From JAEUIE01 sp046350055 (GTDB lineage Bacteria; Planctomycetota; Planctomycetia; Gemmatales; HRBIN36): 64,000 bases of DNA. Position 1 is the stretch's first letter. Each line of letters starts with the position of its first letter. Under the pieces are notes generated by a model. It was given only the letters and a program-made list of their open reading frames with translations, searched no databases and was not told the origin of the DNA. Shown piece by piece: positions 28,007-37,006 of the stretch. The stretch covers positions 4,464,001-4,528,000 of the forward strand of contig JAXMBC010000001.1 of NCBI GenBank assembly GCA_046350055.1, in the 5' to 3' direction. The position numbers were made by a program, and so were the translations under genes.

Positions 28007-30718
28007 TCACTTGCGCAAGTACCCCATCAGATCCGCCACCTCTTGTTCGCTCAGCTTGTCCAGCAGTCCGGCTGGCATGAGGGACTTGCTGGTCGTTCGC
28101 TGCGCACCTAGTTCACTGCCCGGAATGCGGACACTCGTACTGGCGCTGGTTTGCAGGATCACGCCATCCACGGCTTCGTAAATCACCAGCCCGACGTGGG
28201 TCTGTCCGCTCCTGGTGACAAACACTGACGTGCGATAGCGAGGCGACACGTCCTTGCTCGGTTCCAGGATGGCGGTAAGCAGATCATCGCGAGAAAAGCG
28301 TTTGCCCACGCCGGCCAGGTCCGGCCCCAGAGCCGTGGAGCCGGCGTGGCAACTGGCGCAGTGTTTGGTGAACAGCTTCTCGCCCACCTCGAGTCGAGGC
28401 GTCTCCCAAGGCACCTGGGGGTGAGCCTTCAGCCAAGCTTCGCGCGAGATGCCATCGCTGCTCAGCAGGTGCTGCCGCAGTGAGGGGAACTGGGCCAGAG
28501 CGTGCTGGTCCATCGCATCGGGAGTAAATCTCAGCCCCGTCCCGGGCACATGACTGCTGATCCGCTGGCTGATCTGTTCCGCCAGCATCGGCGTGATCGG
28601 ATGCCATTGGCGATAGGCTGCCAGTAGTGCGGCTAGCTCTTCCAGTTGAACGGCGTCTTGAGGCGATGGCAACTTCGCTAGTGAAGACAGCGCCAGCTTG
28701 ACACCTTCCTGGCTGAAGCCACGCAAGGCATCGTGCAAGATACCCCGATCCTGCTCGGTTGCGGTTTTGGTAATGATCGGCAGCAGGGCATCACGCAGAG
28801 TGAATTCGTCCCACTTCTGCCTGGCCAGCGTGTCGAGGGCGGGGTGATTCACTGATTGCAGTACCGTAGCCAGCCGAGGTGTCCATTCCAGGTCGCGTTC
28901 ACGTTGCACCTTACGCCAATAGACCTCCGCCAGCGCGGCCTGGTTGAGGCGACGGTCAGTGAGGAACTCCAGATGTTGGAGGTTTCCCAGGTCTGGATGT
29001 TTGACGAGAGCCGTCGCCAGTTCCGGGTCATGGTCAATCATCGCCCGCACCGCCTCGGCGATACGTAGAGGCCAGTGACGCTCCCGCTGCAACTTCTGCT
29101 TGGCGTACTTGTCATCGAGCTGAAGCAGTGCGGAGGCAATGGCCTGCCGCTTCTCTGCTGTCGGCGGGACTTTCAGGCAGGCGATGACAAAGAGCAGGTG
29201 GGTATCGTCTGCCACATTGCTCGTGGTAGTGATCCGGGAAAGTAGCGAAAGTGATGTCGCAGGGCTATCGTCTTGAAGCAGTGCCAGGGTGCGAGTGATC
29301 TCACGATTAAGAACTGCATGTTTCTCGTTGAGGCGTTGACGAAGATGATGAAGCACGACGTCTCGCTGTTTGTCAGTAAGTGTGGATTGCTTCCAGCGGT
29401 AGCCTTCCTGAAAGCTGTACTCGGGTGATTGCGGTGCAAAGGGGCTGATCTCAGCCTGTAGCTTAGTCAACCTGCGAACCTGCTCCTCATCCGTGGGAGC
29501 TTGCAGGAAGTCCTTGTAGCAAGCTTCAATGCCCTGTATTACGCCATCATTACCCTTGTGTAATGTGCGGCTCTTCTCACTCTGCAGCACGGGCTGCAAC
29601 TTGCCACTCGGTCGGGCCGCATGCCCCGCCTCGTGTCGAATGCGATACACTGCCCCGCGTGTCCCCCTACCTCCTGAGGAAACATACACATCGCCCGTCA
29701 CGGGGTGGATTGCAATCGATGTCGGTGCGAATCCATGCCCCGCTTTGGTCGAGAGGAAGACCGACTTCTGGCCGACCGTATCGACCAGGTGAATCACCCC
29801 GAAAGTCCAATCGAGGAGTAGAAAGCGGCCCAGGTACTCCGCAGGGAACTGCTCATGCCGATAGCACACCACCCCCGTCGGTGAACCGCGGCCCAGATCG
29901 GCTACCGGCGGCACGCAGCTCCCGTGGTAGCTTGGCATCCGCCATGACTGGCCATACTGAGGCGTACGCCAGCCGTAGTGGCCACCGAGGTCGAGCCGCA
30001 GGAACCGGCAGCCTTCGTACCAGGGCAAGCCCAGGCAGCGTTCGTTGTCGGAATCGAAGGTGTAGAGTTCGCCACGCAGGCTCCAGTCGAAGCTGTAGGC
30101 GTTTCGCAAGCCGTCGCACACCACGGCTTCGATCGCAAACTGGTCGTTGAGCCGCAGCACGCCGCCGGCGATGGGCGACTTGCCAAACCGGGTGCCAACC
30201 ATGCGGTCGATGCGGGTCGAGTTGCCACAGAGCCAGTAGAGCTTGCCATCAGGGCCGCGGCTGATGGCGTGGGCATCGTGCTCGCCCCCCGTCTTGGCCG
30301 CCAGCAGTAGTTGCGATTCCTTCGTGAAGTCGTTCGGCTTCCACGGAATTCGCCGCAGCCCGCCATCGCCCACAAAGTAGAGCGTTTCCCCTTCGATGAG
30401 CAACCCCATCGCCCCGTCCTTGGGATGATCGCTCAGCAATACCGCCCGGTCGAAGTTGCCATCGCCATTGTCATCGACCAGCCGCTTGAGGTAGCCGCGG
30501 CCACTGACAACCAGATCCCCCGCCGGGCTGAAGGTGAGGCAGTAGATGTCGTTCGCCAACTCCGGCCCCGCCACCTCGCGGATGGTGAAGCCAGCGGGGA
30601 GAGTGAAGTCCTCGGCGTGGAGCGGCGATATCGTAAGGAATAACACCAACACTGAGAGCCGCGCACGAAGTAAGCAGCGGGGGCTGGAAGTGAAAGGTCG
30701 TAGTTGGGTTGGTTGCAT
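28007..30718 (-). CDS. PVC-type heme-binding CxxCH propeller protein
   Basis: A 903-residue exported protein. A signal peptide ending in LHAED is followed by a sorbosone-dehydrogenase-like propeller (to about residue 370), then a helical repeat middle region. A C-terminal c-type cytochrome domain has HCASCHAGS near residue 765 and the DLLTAILEPSKDVSPRY segment typical of planctomycete enzymes. It likely oxidises a sugar-type substrate in the periplasm and passes electrons through the heme. The substrate is unknown. A 20-bp interspersed repeat overlaps the signal-peptide codons (30656-30675) and recurs inverted upstream. The gene follows the PQQ-like gene on the same strand. Confidence 0.87.
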   Translation of the reverse strand: MQPTQLRPFTSSPRCLLRARLSVLVLFLTISPLHAEDFTLPAGFTIREVAGPELANDIYCLTFSPAGDLVVSGRGYLKRLVDDNGDGNFDRAVLLSDHPKDGAMGLLIEGETLYFVGDGGLRRIPWKPNDFTKESQLLLAAKTGGEHDAHAISRGPDGKLYWLCGNSTRIDRMVGTRFGKSPIAGGVLRLNDQFAIEAVVCDGLRNAYSFDWSLRGELYTFDSDNERCLGLPWYEGCRFLRLDLGGHYGWRTPQYGQSWRMPSYHGSCVPPVADLGRGSPTGVVCYRHEQFPAEYLGRFLLLDWTFGVIHLVDTVGQKSVFLSTKAGHGFAPTSIAIHPVTGDVYVSSGGRGTRGAVYRIRHEAGHAARPSGKLQPVLQSEKSRTLHKGNDGVIQGIEACYKDFLQAPTDEEQVRRLTKLQAEISPFAPQSPEYSFQEGYRWKQSTLTDKQRDVVLHHLRQRLNEKHAVLNREITRTLALLQDDSPATSLSLLSRITTTSNVADDTHLLFVIACLKVPPTAEKRQAIASALLQLDDKYAKQKLQRERHWPLRIAEAVRAMIDHDPELATALVKHPDLGNLQHLEFLTDRRLNQAALAEVYWRKVQRERDLEWTPRLATVLQSVNHPALDTLARQKWDEFTLRDALLPIITKTATEQDRGILHDALRGFSQEGVKLALSSLAKLPSPQDAVQLEELAALLAAYRQWHPITPMLAEQISQRISSHVPGTGLRFTPDAMDQHALAQFPSLRQHLLSSDGISREAWLKAHPQVPWETPRLEVGEKLFTKHCASCHAGSTALGPDLAGVGKRFSRDDLLTAILEPSKDVSPRYRTSVFVTRSGQTHVGLVIYEAVDGVILQTSASTSVRIPGSELGAQRTTSKSLMPAGLLDKLSEQEVADLMGYLRK
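30656..30675 (+). repeat. 20-bp inverted repeat, copy 1 (inside a signal peptide)
   Basis: GAGCCGCGCACGAAGTAAGC is an exact inverted match of 30767-30786. Copy 1 encodes LLRARL of the heme protein's signal region. Confidence 0.75.
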
Positions 30719-30766
30719 GTTGGTTCAAGATGTCGAAGAGGATTGCAGTGGCGCTGAGCCGCCACC

Positions 30767-30786
30767 GCTTACTTCGTGCGCGGCTC
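30767..30786 (-). repeat. 20-bp inverted repeat, copy 2 (intergenic)
   Basis: Exact inverted match of 30656-30675, placed in the 75-bp gap between the PQQ-like gene and the heme protein gene. The two could pair in the transcript with a loop of about 91 nt spanning the start of the heme protein gene. Confidence 0.75.
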
Positions 30787-30793
30787 CGGTTGC

Positions 30794-32104
30794 CTACCGA
30801 ATGCAATACAACTTGCTCGCCGTGCGGATGAGCAGGCTCTTATCCGTGATCGCTGGGGTGGCCATGCAGAGTTCATCCAGCTTGTTGATGCCCACCTGCT
30901 TGAACTCCTTGCCAGCTTCGATGACGAAGCAGTCGCCATCCTCGTTCAGGCAGAAGACCTTGCCGTCGTAGGCCCAGGGGCTACTGGTGAAACCACTACT
31001 CTTGCCTTTGAAGCGGGTCTTGGCGATCACTTCCTTGCCGGTCCTGGCATCGAAGGCGGCCAGGAAGCCCTGGTCGTAAAGCACATAGCACAGCCCGCGG
31101 TAGACCAGCGGCGTGGGCATATACGGCCCGGCTTTCCGCTGCACCCACAGTACATAGGGGTTGTCGGGTGTGTCGCCTGCGAACGAGATATCGCCCTTGG
31201 CACCGGGCTTAATGGCATACACCGGGCGGGCCTTCTGATCCATCACATAACCGGAACTGACGTAGAGCAAACCGTTAGCTACGAACGGCGTGGGCACGGT
31301 GATGCTTGACATGCCGCCGAGTTCCCAAAGCAGCTTGCCATCTAAATCGTAGGAGCGAATTTTGTTCTTGCCGGCGGTGATAATCTCGGTGCGCTGGTCG
31401 TTCACCCAGACAAATGGGGTGGCCCAGTTGCTCTTCTCGTCCCGCTTCTCTTTCCAAAGCTGGCTGCCGGTCATGCCATCAAGGCAGACTATGTAGGAAT
31501 CCTTGTCGTTGTCGTACACGAAGTAAAGGCGACCGTTGTGAGCGGTGGGCGAAGCTGCAGGCCCCCAGCTCATCATGGTGGGCTGACTGGGGATGGGCTG
31601 CTTCCAGAGTTGGTTGCCGTCGTGATCGTAAGTGTAGAGGCCCAGGTTGCCGAAGCAGACGTAGAGATGATTCTGATCAACGACAGGCGTTTCGGAGGCA
31701 TAGCTGTTCTTGACATGTTTGCCGCGGTCGACCTTGCCGGTGTGGGCGACCTTCTCCCAGAGAATCTTGCCGGTTGCTTCATCGAGACAGTAGACGATCC
31801 AGCGGTAGGTCTCTTCGGGGGGCTTGCTCTTCTCGCCGCCGAAGTAGAGCCCCTTCTTGGCATCGGCGACGGCTTCGGGTTTGCCTTCGCGGACCACGCT
31901 GGTGAGGAATATCTTTCCCTTCCATGTGACTGGCGATGACCAGGCCAGGCCGGGGATGTCGGTGGCCCAGGCGACGTTCTTGGTGGTGGACCACTCGGTG
32001 GGGAGTTTGACATCATCACGCACGCCACCCTTGGAACCACCGTGGAACTCGGTCCAGTCGTCGGGTGGGAGTATGCAGAGCAGCAGGGGGAGGAGGTAGA
32101 GCAT
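30794..32104 (-). CDS. PQQ-like beta-propeller protein
   Basis: A 436-residue protein with a short signal peptide and repeated propeller blades of the PQQ-binding-like type (PVTWKGKIFLTS, GRLYFVYDNDKDSYIVCLDGMTG, GKLLWELGG, GKVFCLNEDGDCFVIEAG). Each blade has the aromatic/Gly-rich strand pattern of this family. I see no dehydrogenase cysteine pair or heme motif, so it may be a structural or BamB-like protein rather than a quinoprotein enzyme. The start ATG 32104 follows a GGAAC. It is probably co-transcribed with the genes around it on the minus strand. Confidence 0.83.
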   Translation of the reverse strand: MLYLLPLLLCILPPDDWTEFHGGSKGGVRDDVKLPTEWSTTKNVAWATDIPGLAWSSPVTWKGKIFLTSVVREGKPEAVADAKKGLYFGGEKSKPPEETYRWIVYCLDEATGKILWEKVAHTGKVDRGKHVKNSYASETPVVDQNHLYVCFGNLGLYTYDHDGNQLWKQPIPSQPTMMSWGPAASPTAHNGRLYFVYDNDKDSYIVCLDGMTGSQLWKEKRDEKSNWATPFVWVNDQRTEIITAGKNKIRSYDLDGKLLWELGGMSSITVPTPFVANGLLYVSSGYVMDQKARPVYAIKPGAKGDISFAGDTPDNPYVLWVQRKAGPYMPTPLVYRGLCYVLYDQGFLAAFDARTGKEVIAKTRFKGKSSGFTSSPWAYDGKVFCLNEDGDCFVIEAGKEFKQVGINKLDELCMATPAITDKSLLIRTASKLYCIR

Positions 32105-32165
32105 GATAAGGGTTCCGTGAAGTGATGTTCTGTTGTCGGGTGCTTTGCCTAACTCACGCTTTGGG

Positions 32166-34688
32166 CTAGTGTGTAGACATTCTATGTTTCAGTCTACCGG
32201 CAGCCTCGCGGGCCTCACGGCCCAGAGCATCTTGCCGGTCAGCAAGCAGTTGCAATTGCTTGAGAGACTCGGCGGTCCCCATCAATTCCAGCGATTCAAT
32301 CGCACGGACGAAGAGCAGCGGGTTGTCGCTAAGCCCATTCGTTTCCCGGGCCTTCTCCACAATCTGCTCCAGTCTGCGTTTCACCTCAGCAGGCGGATTC
32401 TTTTCCAGTGCCTGCTGCAAATGGGGCCGGGCGGTGGCGGCGTGCTTCATCAACTGCTCCGTGGCTGCCTGCCGTGTGGCATACAAAGGAGCATTGAGTT
32501 GTTTCAGCCACTGAGTGATCTGTTCGGGTTTGATCTGCGTCACACACTCCAGCAACTTTTTGCCGAGCCACTCAGCAGCCTGCGGCTGGCGGCCCCAAAG
32601 ATGTACGGTAGTGAACGCTCGACTGGCATCATCCTGTCCCAAATCCTGCCAGTGTTTCAGGCACTGCGTCTCGTCCCACGCCGTGGCGGAGCCGGGCAGG
32701 TGCTTCGCCATGTCCCATACCAGCATAGTGGTGTCGTTGCTCGTGGTCAGCATCTGTTTACCATCGTGAGTGAAATGGCACGACTGTACCATCCCGCGAT
32801 GGCCGCTGAGCACGAGCGGCTCCTTGGTGACGCCCAGTTTCCACACCGCGGTGGCATGCTGTTCCGGTTCATTGCCACTCACTCCAAGGGCGAGCCAGTG
32901 TCCATCAGGGCTGATGCGGGCATTGTTGCCCACGTACTGATAGGGCGGAGGTAATTCCGCGAGGTAACGGGGCTTGCCGCTGGCCGCTTCAATCACCGAA
33001 ACCCCTGCCCCGCGGCCTCGGCTGGCAATCACCAACAGGTTTCGGCCATCGTGTGAAAGCGAAAAGTTCTGCTGCGTTGTCGCTAGCCTGGTATCGCTGG
33101 AGAGCAATTTGCCCGTGGCGGCCTCCATGACCCGCAGCACCACCTGCTCCTCTTCGGGCAAGTAGTGCATGTTGGCCAGACGGGTGCCATCGTGGCTCAG
33201 CGTGGTGCGGAGCGGATCGGTGGCATGTAGTTCATACTGATTGACCCGCTGCCCCGTGGCGACATCAAACAGGTGAACGGTGCGGAGATCAGTGGCAATG
33301 AGTTGTTTGCCATCCTGGGTAAATTCAAGGTCATAGCAAGGCTTGTTGAAGGCAGCGATGGTGCGTTCCAGCTTGCCCGTCTGCACGTTGACGAGATTCA
33401 GTTGCCCATCGGTCGTGCCTAGCGCGAGTTGCGCGCCATCCAGTGACTGTGCAAAGCAAAGGAGGGTGCCTTCCTTGAGTCCGAGATCGTGTGTCTGCGC
33501 GACGCTGCCCCGGTCGTTCCAGAGACGTAGCTGGCTGTCGTTCTCCATTCCCAGTGTGGCCCACTGCTTCCGAGCCTTGAGATAGAAGGGGAAGACACTG
33601 TTGTTGGCGTAGCCATCAAAGCGGGGAGGCTCGTTTGATGACAACGAGAAGAGTCGAAGCTGCGACTGATTGGTGCCCCGCCGGCCGAGCGAGCCGAGTA
33701 TGAGGCGATCAGTGCCTGTGGTAGTGGCTTGGGCCAGCAGTGGCCCGGCGACCCAGCCGCGCGGGATGGCATGTACCTTCTCCGACTTGGTGGCCAGGTT
33801 CCATGCCACTACCTGATCGGGCACTCGACTGATGTAGAGCGACTGGCCATCGCGACTCCAGCAGAGGGCGGCTGTTCGCGTGCGATAGGGTAGCGTCATC
33901 TGCAATTCGCCCGTAGTCACATTCCAGATCATTGGCGCCAGTTCCTGATCCATGGTCGCCAGACGCTGGCCATCGGGCGAGAAAACCAGGTGCACCACGA
34001 AGTACGTGTGCTTGAGGCGACGGATTTCCTTCCCATCATCGATATTCCAAAGGATGACCTGATTTCCTTCAGTACCGGCGGCAAGAGTCTTGCCATCAGG
34101 GCTGACGGCGATGCAGGTGAGCTGGGATGCATCCTGAAAGATGCGAATTTCGCTTGCTGTAGCTATCTCGATGAGTCGGATCACCCGGTCGGAGTAGTTT
34201 TTCATCAGAACATGTTTGCCGGTCGAAGTGAAAGCCAGGAACGGCGCGTCCATCATGGTGGAGGTGGCATCGTCTTTCTGAGGCAGCATGACCTCCTGCT
34301 TCGTCTGCCCACCCCGCAAGTCCCACACACCAAGCACACCCTGACTGAATGCCCCGAGGGCGGCTAGTTGGTTGCCATCGGTGCTGAACGCCACGGCGGT
34401 GGGAATGACCGCCCGGTTGTTCTGCATCATGGTGAGGGCGAACTTCTGCCGACCTGTGGCAGCATCCCACACGCGCACACTGCGACCTCCCCCTGTGGCA
34501 ATTAAGCGACTATCCTGGGTGATAGCTTGGCAAGTGATTGGAGCATCGTGACGGAATCGTAAGCTGCCAAGTCGTGCCAAGGCGCCGGATGGCAAGGCAT
34601 CGCCTTGGGCATCGAAGCCAATACTCCCCTGCCCTTGCCCGGCCAGGCTGATGACGAAGAGCAACAGCAGGGGCATCAGCCACTTCAC
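32166..34688 (-). CDS. WD40-repeat exported protein
   Basis: From GTG 34688, with GGAG 6 nt upstream, the protein is 840 residues. It has a signal peptide (VKWLMPLLLLFVISLAG) followed by many WD40 blades with typical endings (SVRVWDAATG, LGVWDLRG, VILWNIDDG, MLVWDMAKH). The C-terminal 150 residues are helical and resemble the tail often found on planctomycete WD40 proteins (LKHWQDLGQDDASRA and LKQLNAPLYATRQAATEQL). It is probably a periplasmic scaffold. A longer frame to 34823 exists but lacks a signal peptide at its start. A small gene ends inside its ribosome-binding region. Confidence 0.86.
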   Translation of the reverse strand: MKWLMPLLLLFVISLAGQGQGSIGFDAQGDALPSGALARLGSLRFRHDAPITCQAITQDSRLIATGGGRSVRVWDAATGRQKFALTMMQNNRAVIPTAVAFSTDGNQLAALGAFSQGVLGVWDLRGGQTKQEVMLPQKDDATSTMMDAPFLAFTSTGKHVLMKNYSDRVIRLIEIATASEIRIFQDASQLTCIAVSPDGKTLAAGTEGNQVILWNIDDGKEIRRLKHTYFVVHLVFSPDGQRLATMDQELAPMIWNVTTGELQMTLPYRTRTAALCWSRDGQSLYISRVPDQVVAWNLATKSEKVHAIPRGWVAGPLLAQATTTGTDRLILGSLGRRGTNQSQLRLFSLSSNEPPRFDGYANNSVFPFYLKARKQWATLGMENDSQLRLWNDRGSVAQTHDLGLKEGTLLCFAQSLDGAQLALGTTDGQLNLVNVQTGKLERTIAAFNKPCYDLEFTQDGKQLIATDLRTVHLFDVATGQRVNQYELHATDPLRTTLSHDGTRLANMHYLPEEEQVVLRVMEAATGKLLSSDTRLATTQQNFSLSHDGRNLLVIASRGRGAGVSVIEAASGKPRYLAELPPPYQYVGNNARISPDGHWLALGVSGNEPEQHATAVWKLGVTKEPLVLSGHRGMVQSCHFTHDGKQMLTTSNDTTMLVWDMAKHLPGSATAWDETQCLKHWQDLGQDDASRAFTTVHLWGRQPQAAEWLGKKLLECVTQIKPEQITQWLKQLNAPLYATRQAATEQLMKHAATARPHLQQALEKNPPAEVKRRLEQIVEKARETNGLSDNPLLFVRAIESLELMGTAESLKQLQLLADRQDALGREAREAAGRLKHRMSTH

Positions 34689-34692
34689 ACAG

Positions 34693-34896
34693 TTACTCCT
34701 GCAGGGTTGAAGGTGGCAGGTGGCGTAGCAGGTCATCCTCATGCCCACCCAGGTGACAGCCGTGGAACAGTACAGCCAGGATGAGGGCCAACAGCCAGAG
34801 CAGTATGCGGTGCTCTGTTGCATGTCGAGGAGGCCTTCGGACGGAGGAGTTGCGTGATCGGCTGACGACCGGGCATAGTGCTACTGTTTCAAGCAT
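34693..34896 (-). CDS. small single-pass membrane protein, unknown function
   Basis: A 67-residue frame. Its ATG 34896 shares an A with the stop of the esterase gene (TGATG) and its stop TAA lies in the ribosome binding region of the WD40 gene. The tight coupling on both sides supports a real gene. The N-terminus is basic (RSRNSSVRRPPRHATEHR), then one membrane helix (ILLWLLALILAVLFHGC) and a short acidic/His tail (HEDDLLRHL). I know no family for it. It could be a fragment, but the frame has no disruption. Confidence 0.55.
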   Translation of the reverse strand: MLETVALCPVVSRSRNSSVRRPPRHATEHRILLWLLALILAVLFHGCHLGGHEDDLLRHLPPSTLQE

Positions 34897-35789
34897 CACT
34901 TCTTCGCCTTCAAATGCTGGTCGAAGAAGTTCGTCGTTTCGCTTAGCGTCTTTTCCAGCTTTTCACCCATCCAGCCGTGGCCATCGCCATCCATCGTTAC
35001 CAGTTTGTGGATCCGCTTCTGTTCTTCCAAAGCCTGGTGCAGCTTGGTGGCATGAATATAGGGAACAACATTGTCCTTCGTGCCATGAAACGTCAATATG
35101 GGAGGTATCGTTCGGTCCTTTTGAACATAAGCCAGGGGTGAAGCCTTTTTGGCGAGATCCATTTTGTCACTGACTTTGCCGCCCAGGAAATCAACCAGCA
35201 GTGGCTCTACCGCGGGTTCCCAATCGCCTCGCGTCAGGTCGGAGGGGCCAAAGAGATTGACCACAGCCTGTACAGTACTGGGCTGTTGTGCAAAGTCCGG
35301 CTTCAGGTCACCAGTTCCTTCGAGACTGTCATCTTTCTGTGTGACGCCTAACATCAGCACCAGATGCCCACCTGCAGAACCACCGATGGCCCCGATGCGA
35401 TTGGGATCAATGTGGTATTTTTCCGCATTGCCCCGGAGCCAGCGCACTGCGCACTTGCAGTCCTCGACTTGACAGGGAAAGCGTGCGCCGCTGGGGGTAA
35501 GTCGATACTGAATGCTTGCACTCACATAACCTTGTCTGGCCAGGCGAAGCATGATCATGTTCATGATGCCATCCTTGTAGCTTCCCCCTTTCCAGCCGCC
35601 ACCATGGATGACAACAACTGCTGGGAACGGGCCTTTTCCGGCAGGCAGCGCCAGGTTCATGTGCAAGTCGGTGGTACCGCCTTTGCCGAAGACAATGTCT
35701 TTTTCGACCTTGGGTTGTTCGTTATTTGTCGTGTCTTGAGCGAAGAGAGGGCTGGTTGCGAAGAGGAGTAGCAGAAGCAAGCGACGCAT
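34896..35789 (-). CDS. secreted alpha/beta hydrolase (carboxylesterase, BD-FAE-like)
   Basis: A 297-residue protein with a signal peptide (RRLLLLLLFATSPLFAQ). The oxyanion motif VVIHGGGWKGGS, the nucleophile elbow GAIGGSAGGHL, the acid in FHGTKDNVVP and the base in DGDGHGWMG complete a Ser-Asp-His triad. This layout is close to the carbohydrate esterases called BD-FAE or XynB-like. The substrate is inferred only. It heads the chain esterase, small membrane protein, WD40 protein on the minus strand. Confidence 0.86.
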   Translation of the reverse strand: MRRLLLLLLFATSPLFAQDTTNNEQPKVEKDIVFGKGGTTDLHMNLALPAGKGPFPAVVVIHGGGWKGGSYKDGIMNMIMLRLARQGYVSASIQYRLTPSGARFPCQVEDCKCAVRWLRGNAEKYHIDPNRIGAIGGSAGGHLVLMLGVTQKDDSLEGTGDLKPDFAQQPSTVQAVVNLFGPSDLTRGDWEPAVEPLLVDFLGGKVSDKMDLAKKASPLAYVQKDRTIPPILTFHGTKDNVVPYIHATKLHQALEEQKRIHKLVTMDGDGHGWMGEKLEKTLSETTNFFDQHLKAKK

Positions 35790-35869
35790 GACATCTCCAG
35801 GAAGGTTGAACCAATGATAACAGAGGGTGAAGGGATTGCAACGTAGCGCGTGAGGTCAAATCTGCCGAG

Positions 35870-37006
35870 CTAGAAATGGTTGGTATGGCGATACACTCGC
35901 AGGAGAACGTCACCATTCAACTGCTCCACTTCCGTCCGACCCAGCTGCATGGCATCTTTGAGAACAGAAACTCCATGCCCTGCAACCGGTCCAGGTGCCT
36001 CAGCGCTTCCAATGATATTGGGAGCAACAAAAACCCATGCTTCATCGACAATTCCTGCATCAAATGCAGCACCGAGCACCTGTGCTCCTCCTTCTATGAG
36101 GACATTAGTCATTTTTCGCTTTCCCAGAACATCCATTAATTGCTGAAGCACGCTTCTCCGTGATCCTTGCAAACATATCAGCTCACAGCCAGCACTCAGA
36201 TAGTCGAGAGGAGATGTATCGTCGGGCAGCGTTTCTGCATCTATGTTCGGGTCAATATGTCGCTGATGAACGAGTAGAGTGGGATACTCTTTTGCACTGC
36301 TCACAAGATGCGACGTGACAGGAATTCTGAGTCTGTTGTCTAGCACGATCCGTGTCGCAGTGCGTGGCCCTGGTGGTCTGGCGGTCAGCAATGGGTCATC
36401 TGCCAATACCGTGCCGATGCCAACGATGATTCCATCTACCCTGCCCCGTAGTTCATGCACCTTAGCCCTGCTGACTTCGTTGCTGATCCACTTGGAGTCT
36501 CCGGTTGCTGTGGCAATGCGGCCATCCAGCGTCATAGCCCACTTGGCGATCACATATGGCTTCCCCGATTTGATCAGCTTGTAAAACGGTGCATTGAGTT
36601 GTTCCGCCTCCCCACGTTTGCAACCAATAGTGACTTCTATGCCTGCTGTGCGCAAGGCATTTAATCCCTTGCCCGCCACCAGTGGATTGGGATCGGGCCC
36701 AGCAACAATAACAGAACGGATGCCTGCAGCGATCACTGCTTCGGTGCAAGGCGGCGTCTTACCCTGGTGGCAACACGGTTCGAGGGTGACAACAAGAGTT
36801 GCACCGCGTGCTTTGTCACCCGCTTGCCGCAGAGCATTTACTTCGGCGTGCGGGCCGCCATATTTCTGGTGATATCCTTCTCCAACAATCTGTTCATCAC
36901 GAACGACAACCGCACCTACCATGGGATTTGGTTCAACATACCCCTGGCCACGTCTGGCCAGTTCGAGCGCCCGCATCATACAGGCATCTGTTTCGTGTTC
37001 TGTCAT
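35870..37006 (-). CDS. ribD: bifunctional riboflavin biosynthesis deaminase/reductase
   Basis: The 378-residue length and two-domain order match RibD. The N-terminal deaminase has PHAEVNAL and the zinc loop EPCCHQGKTPPC (near residues 52 and 78). The C-terminal reductase begins near residue 150 with PYVIAKWAMTLDGRIA and ends with the DEAWVFVAPNIIG segment. It performs the second and third steps of riboflavin synthesis. Its start overlaps the stop of the reductase gene at 37003 by 4 bp, so the two are coupled. Confidence 0.95.
   Translation of the reverse strand: MTEHETDACMMRALELARRGQGYVEPNPMVGAVVVRDEQIVGEGYHQKYGGPHAEVNALRQAGDKARGATLVVTLEPCCHQGKTPPCTEAVIAAGIRSVIVAGPDPNPLVAGKGLNALRTAGIEVTIGCKRGEAEQLNAPFYKLIKSGKPYVIAKWAMTLDGRIATATGDSKWISNEVSRAKVHELRGRVDGIIVGIGTVLADDPLLTARPPGPRTATRIVLDNRLRIPVTSHLVSSAKEYPTLLVHQRHIDPNIDAETLPDDTSPLDYLSAGCELICLQGSRRSVLQQLMDVLGKRKMTNVLIEGGAQVLGAAFDAGIVDEAWVFVAPNIIGSAEAPGPVAGHGVSVLKDAMQLGRTEVEQLNGDVLLRVYRHTNHF

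Noticed and set aside
29563..30150. Plus-strand frame of 195 residues opposite the heme protein
   Set aside because: Arginine/serine-rich shadow frame without a start signal or domain.
34689..34823. Longer start of the WD40 gene
   Set aside because: The upstream part overlaps the coupled small gene and lacks a signal peptide; GTG 34688 has both a ribosome site and a signal.
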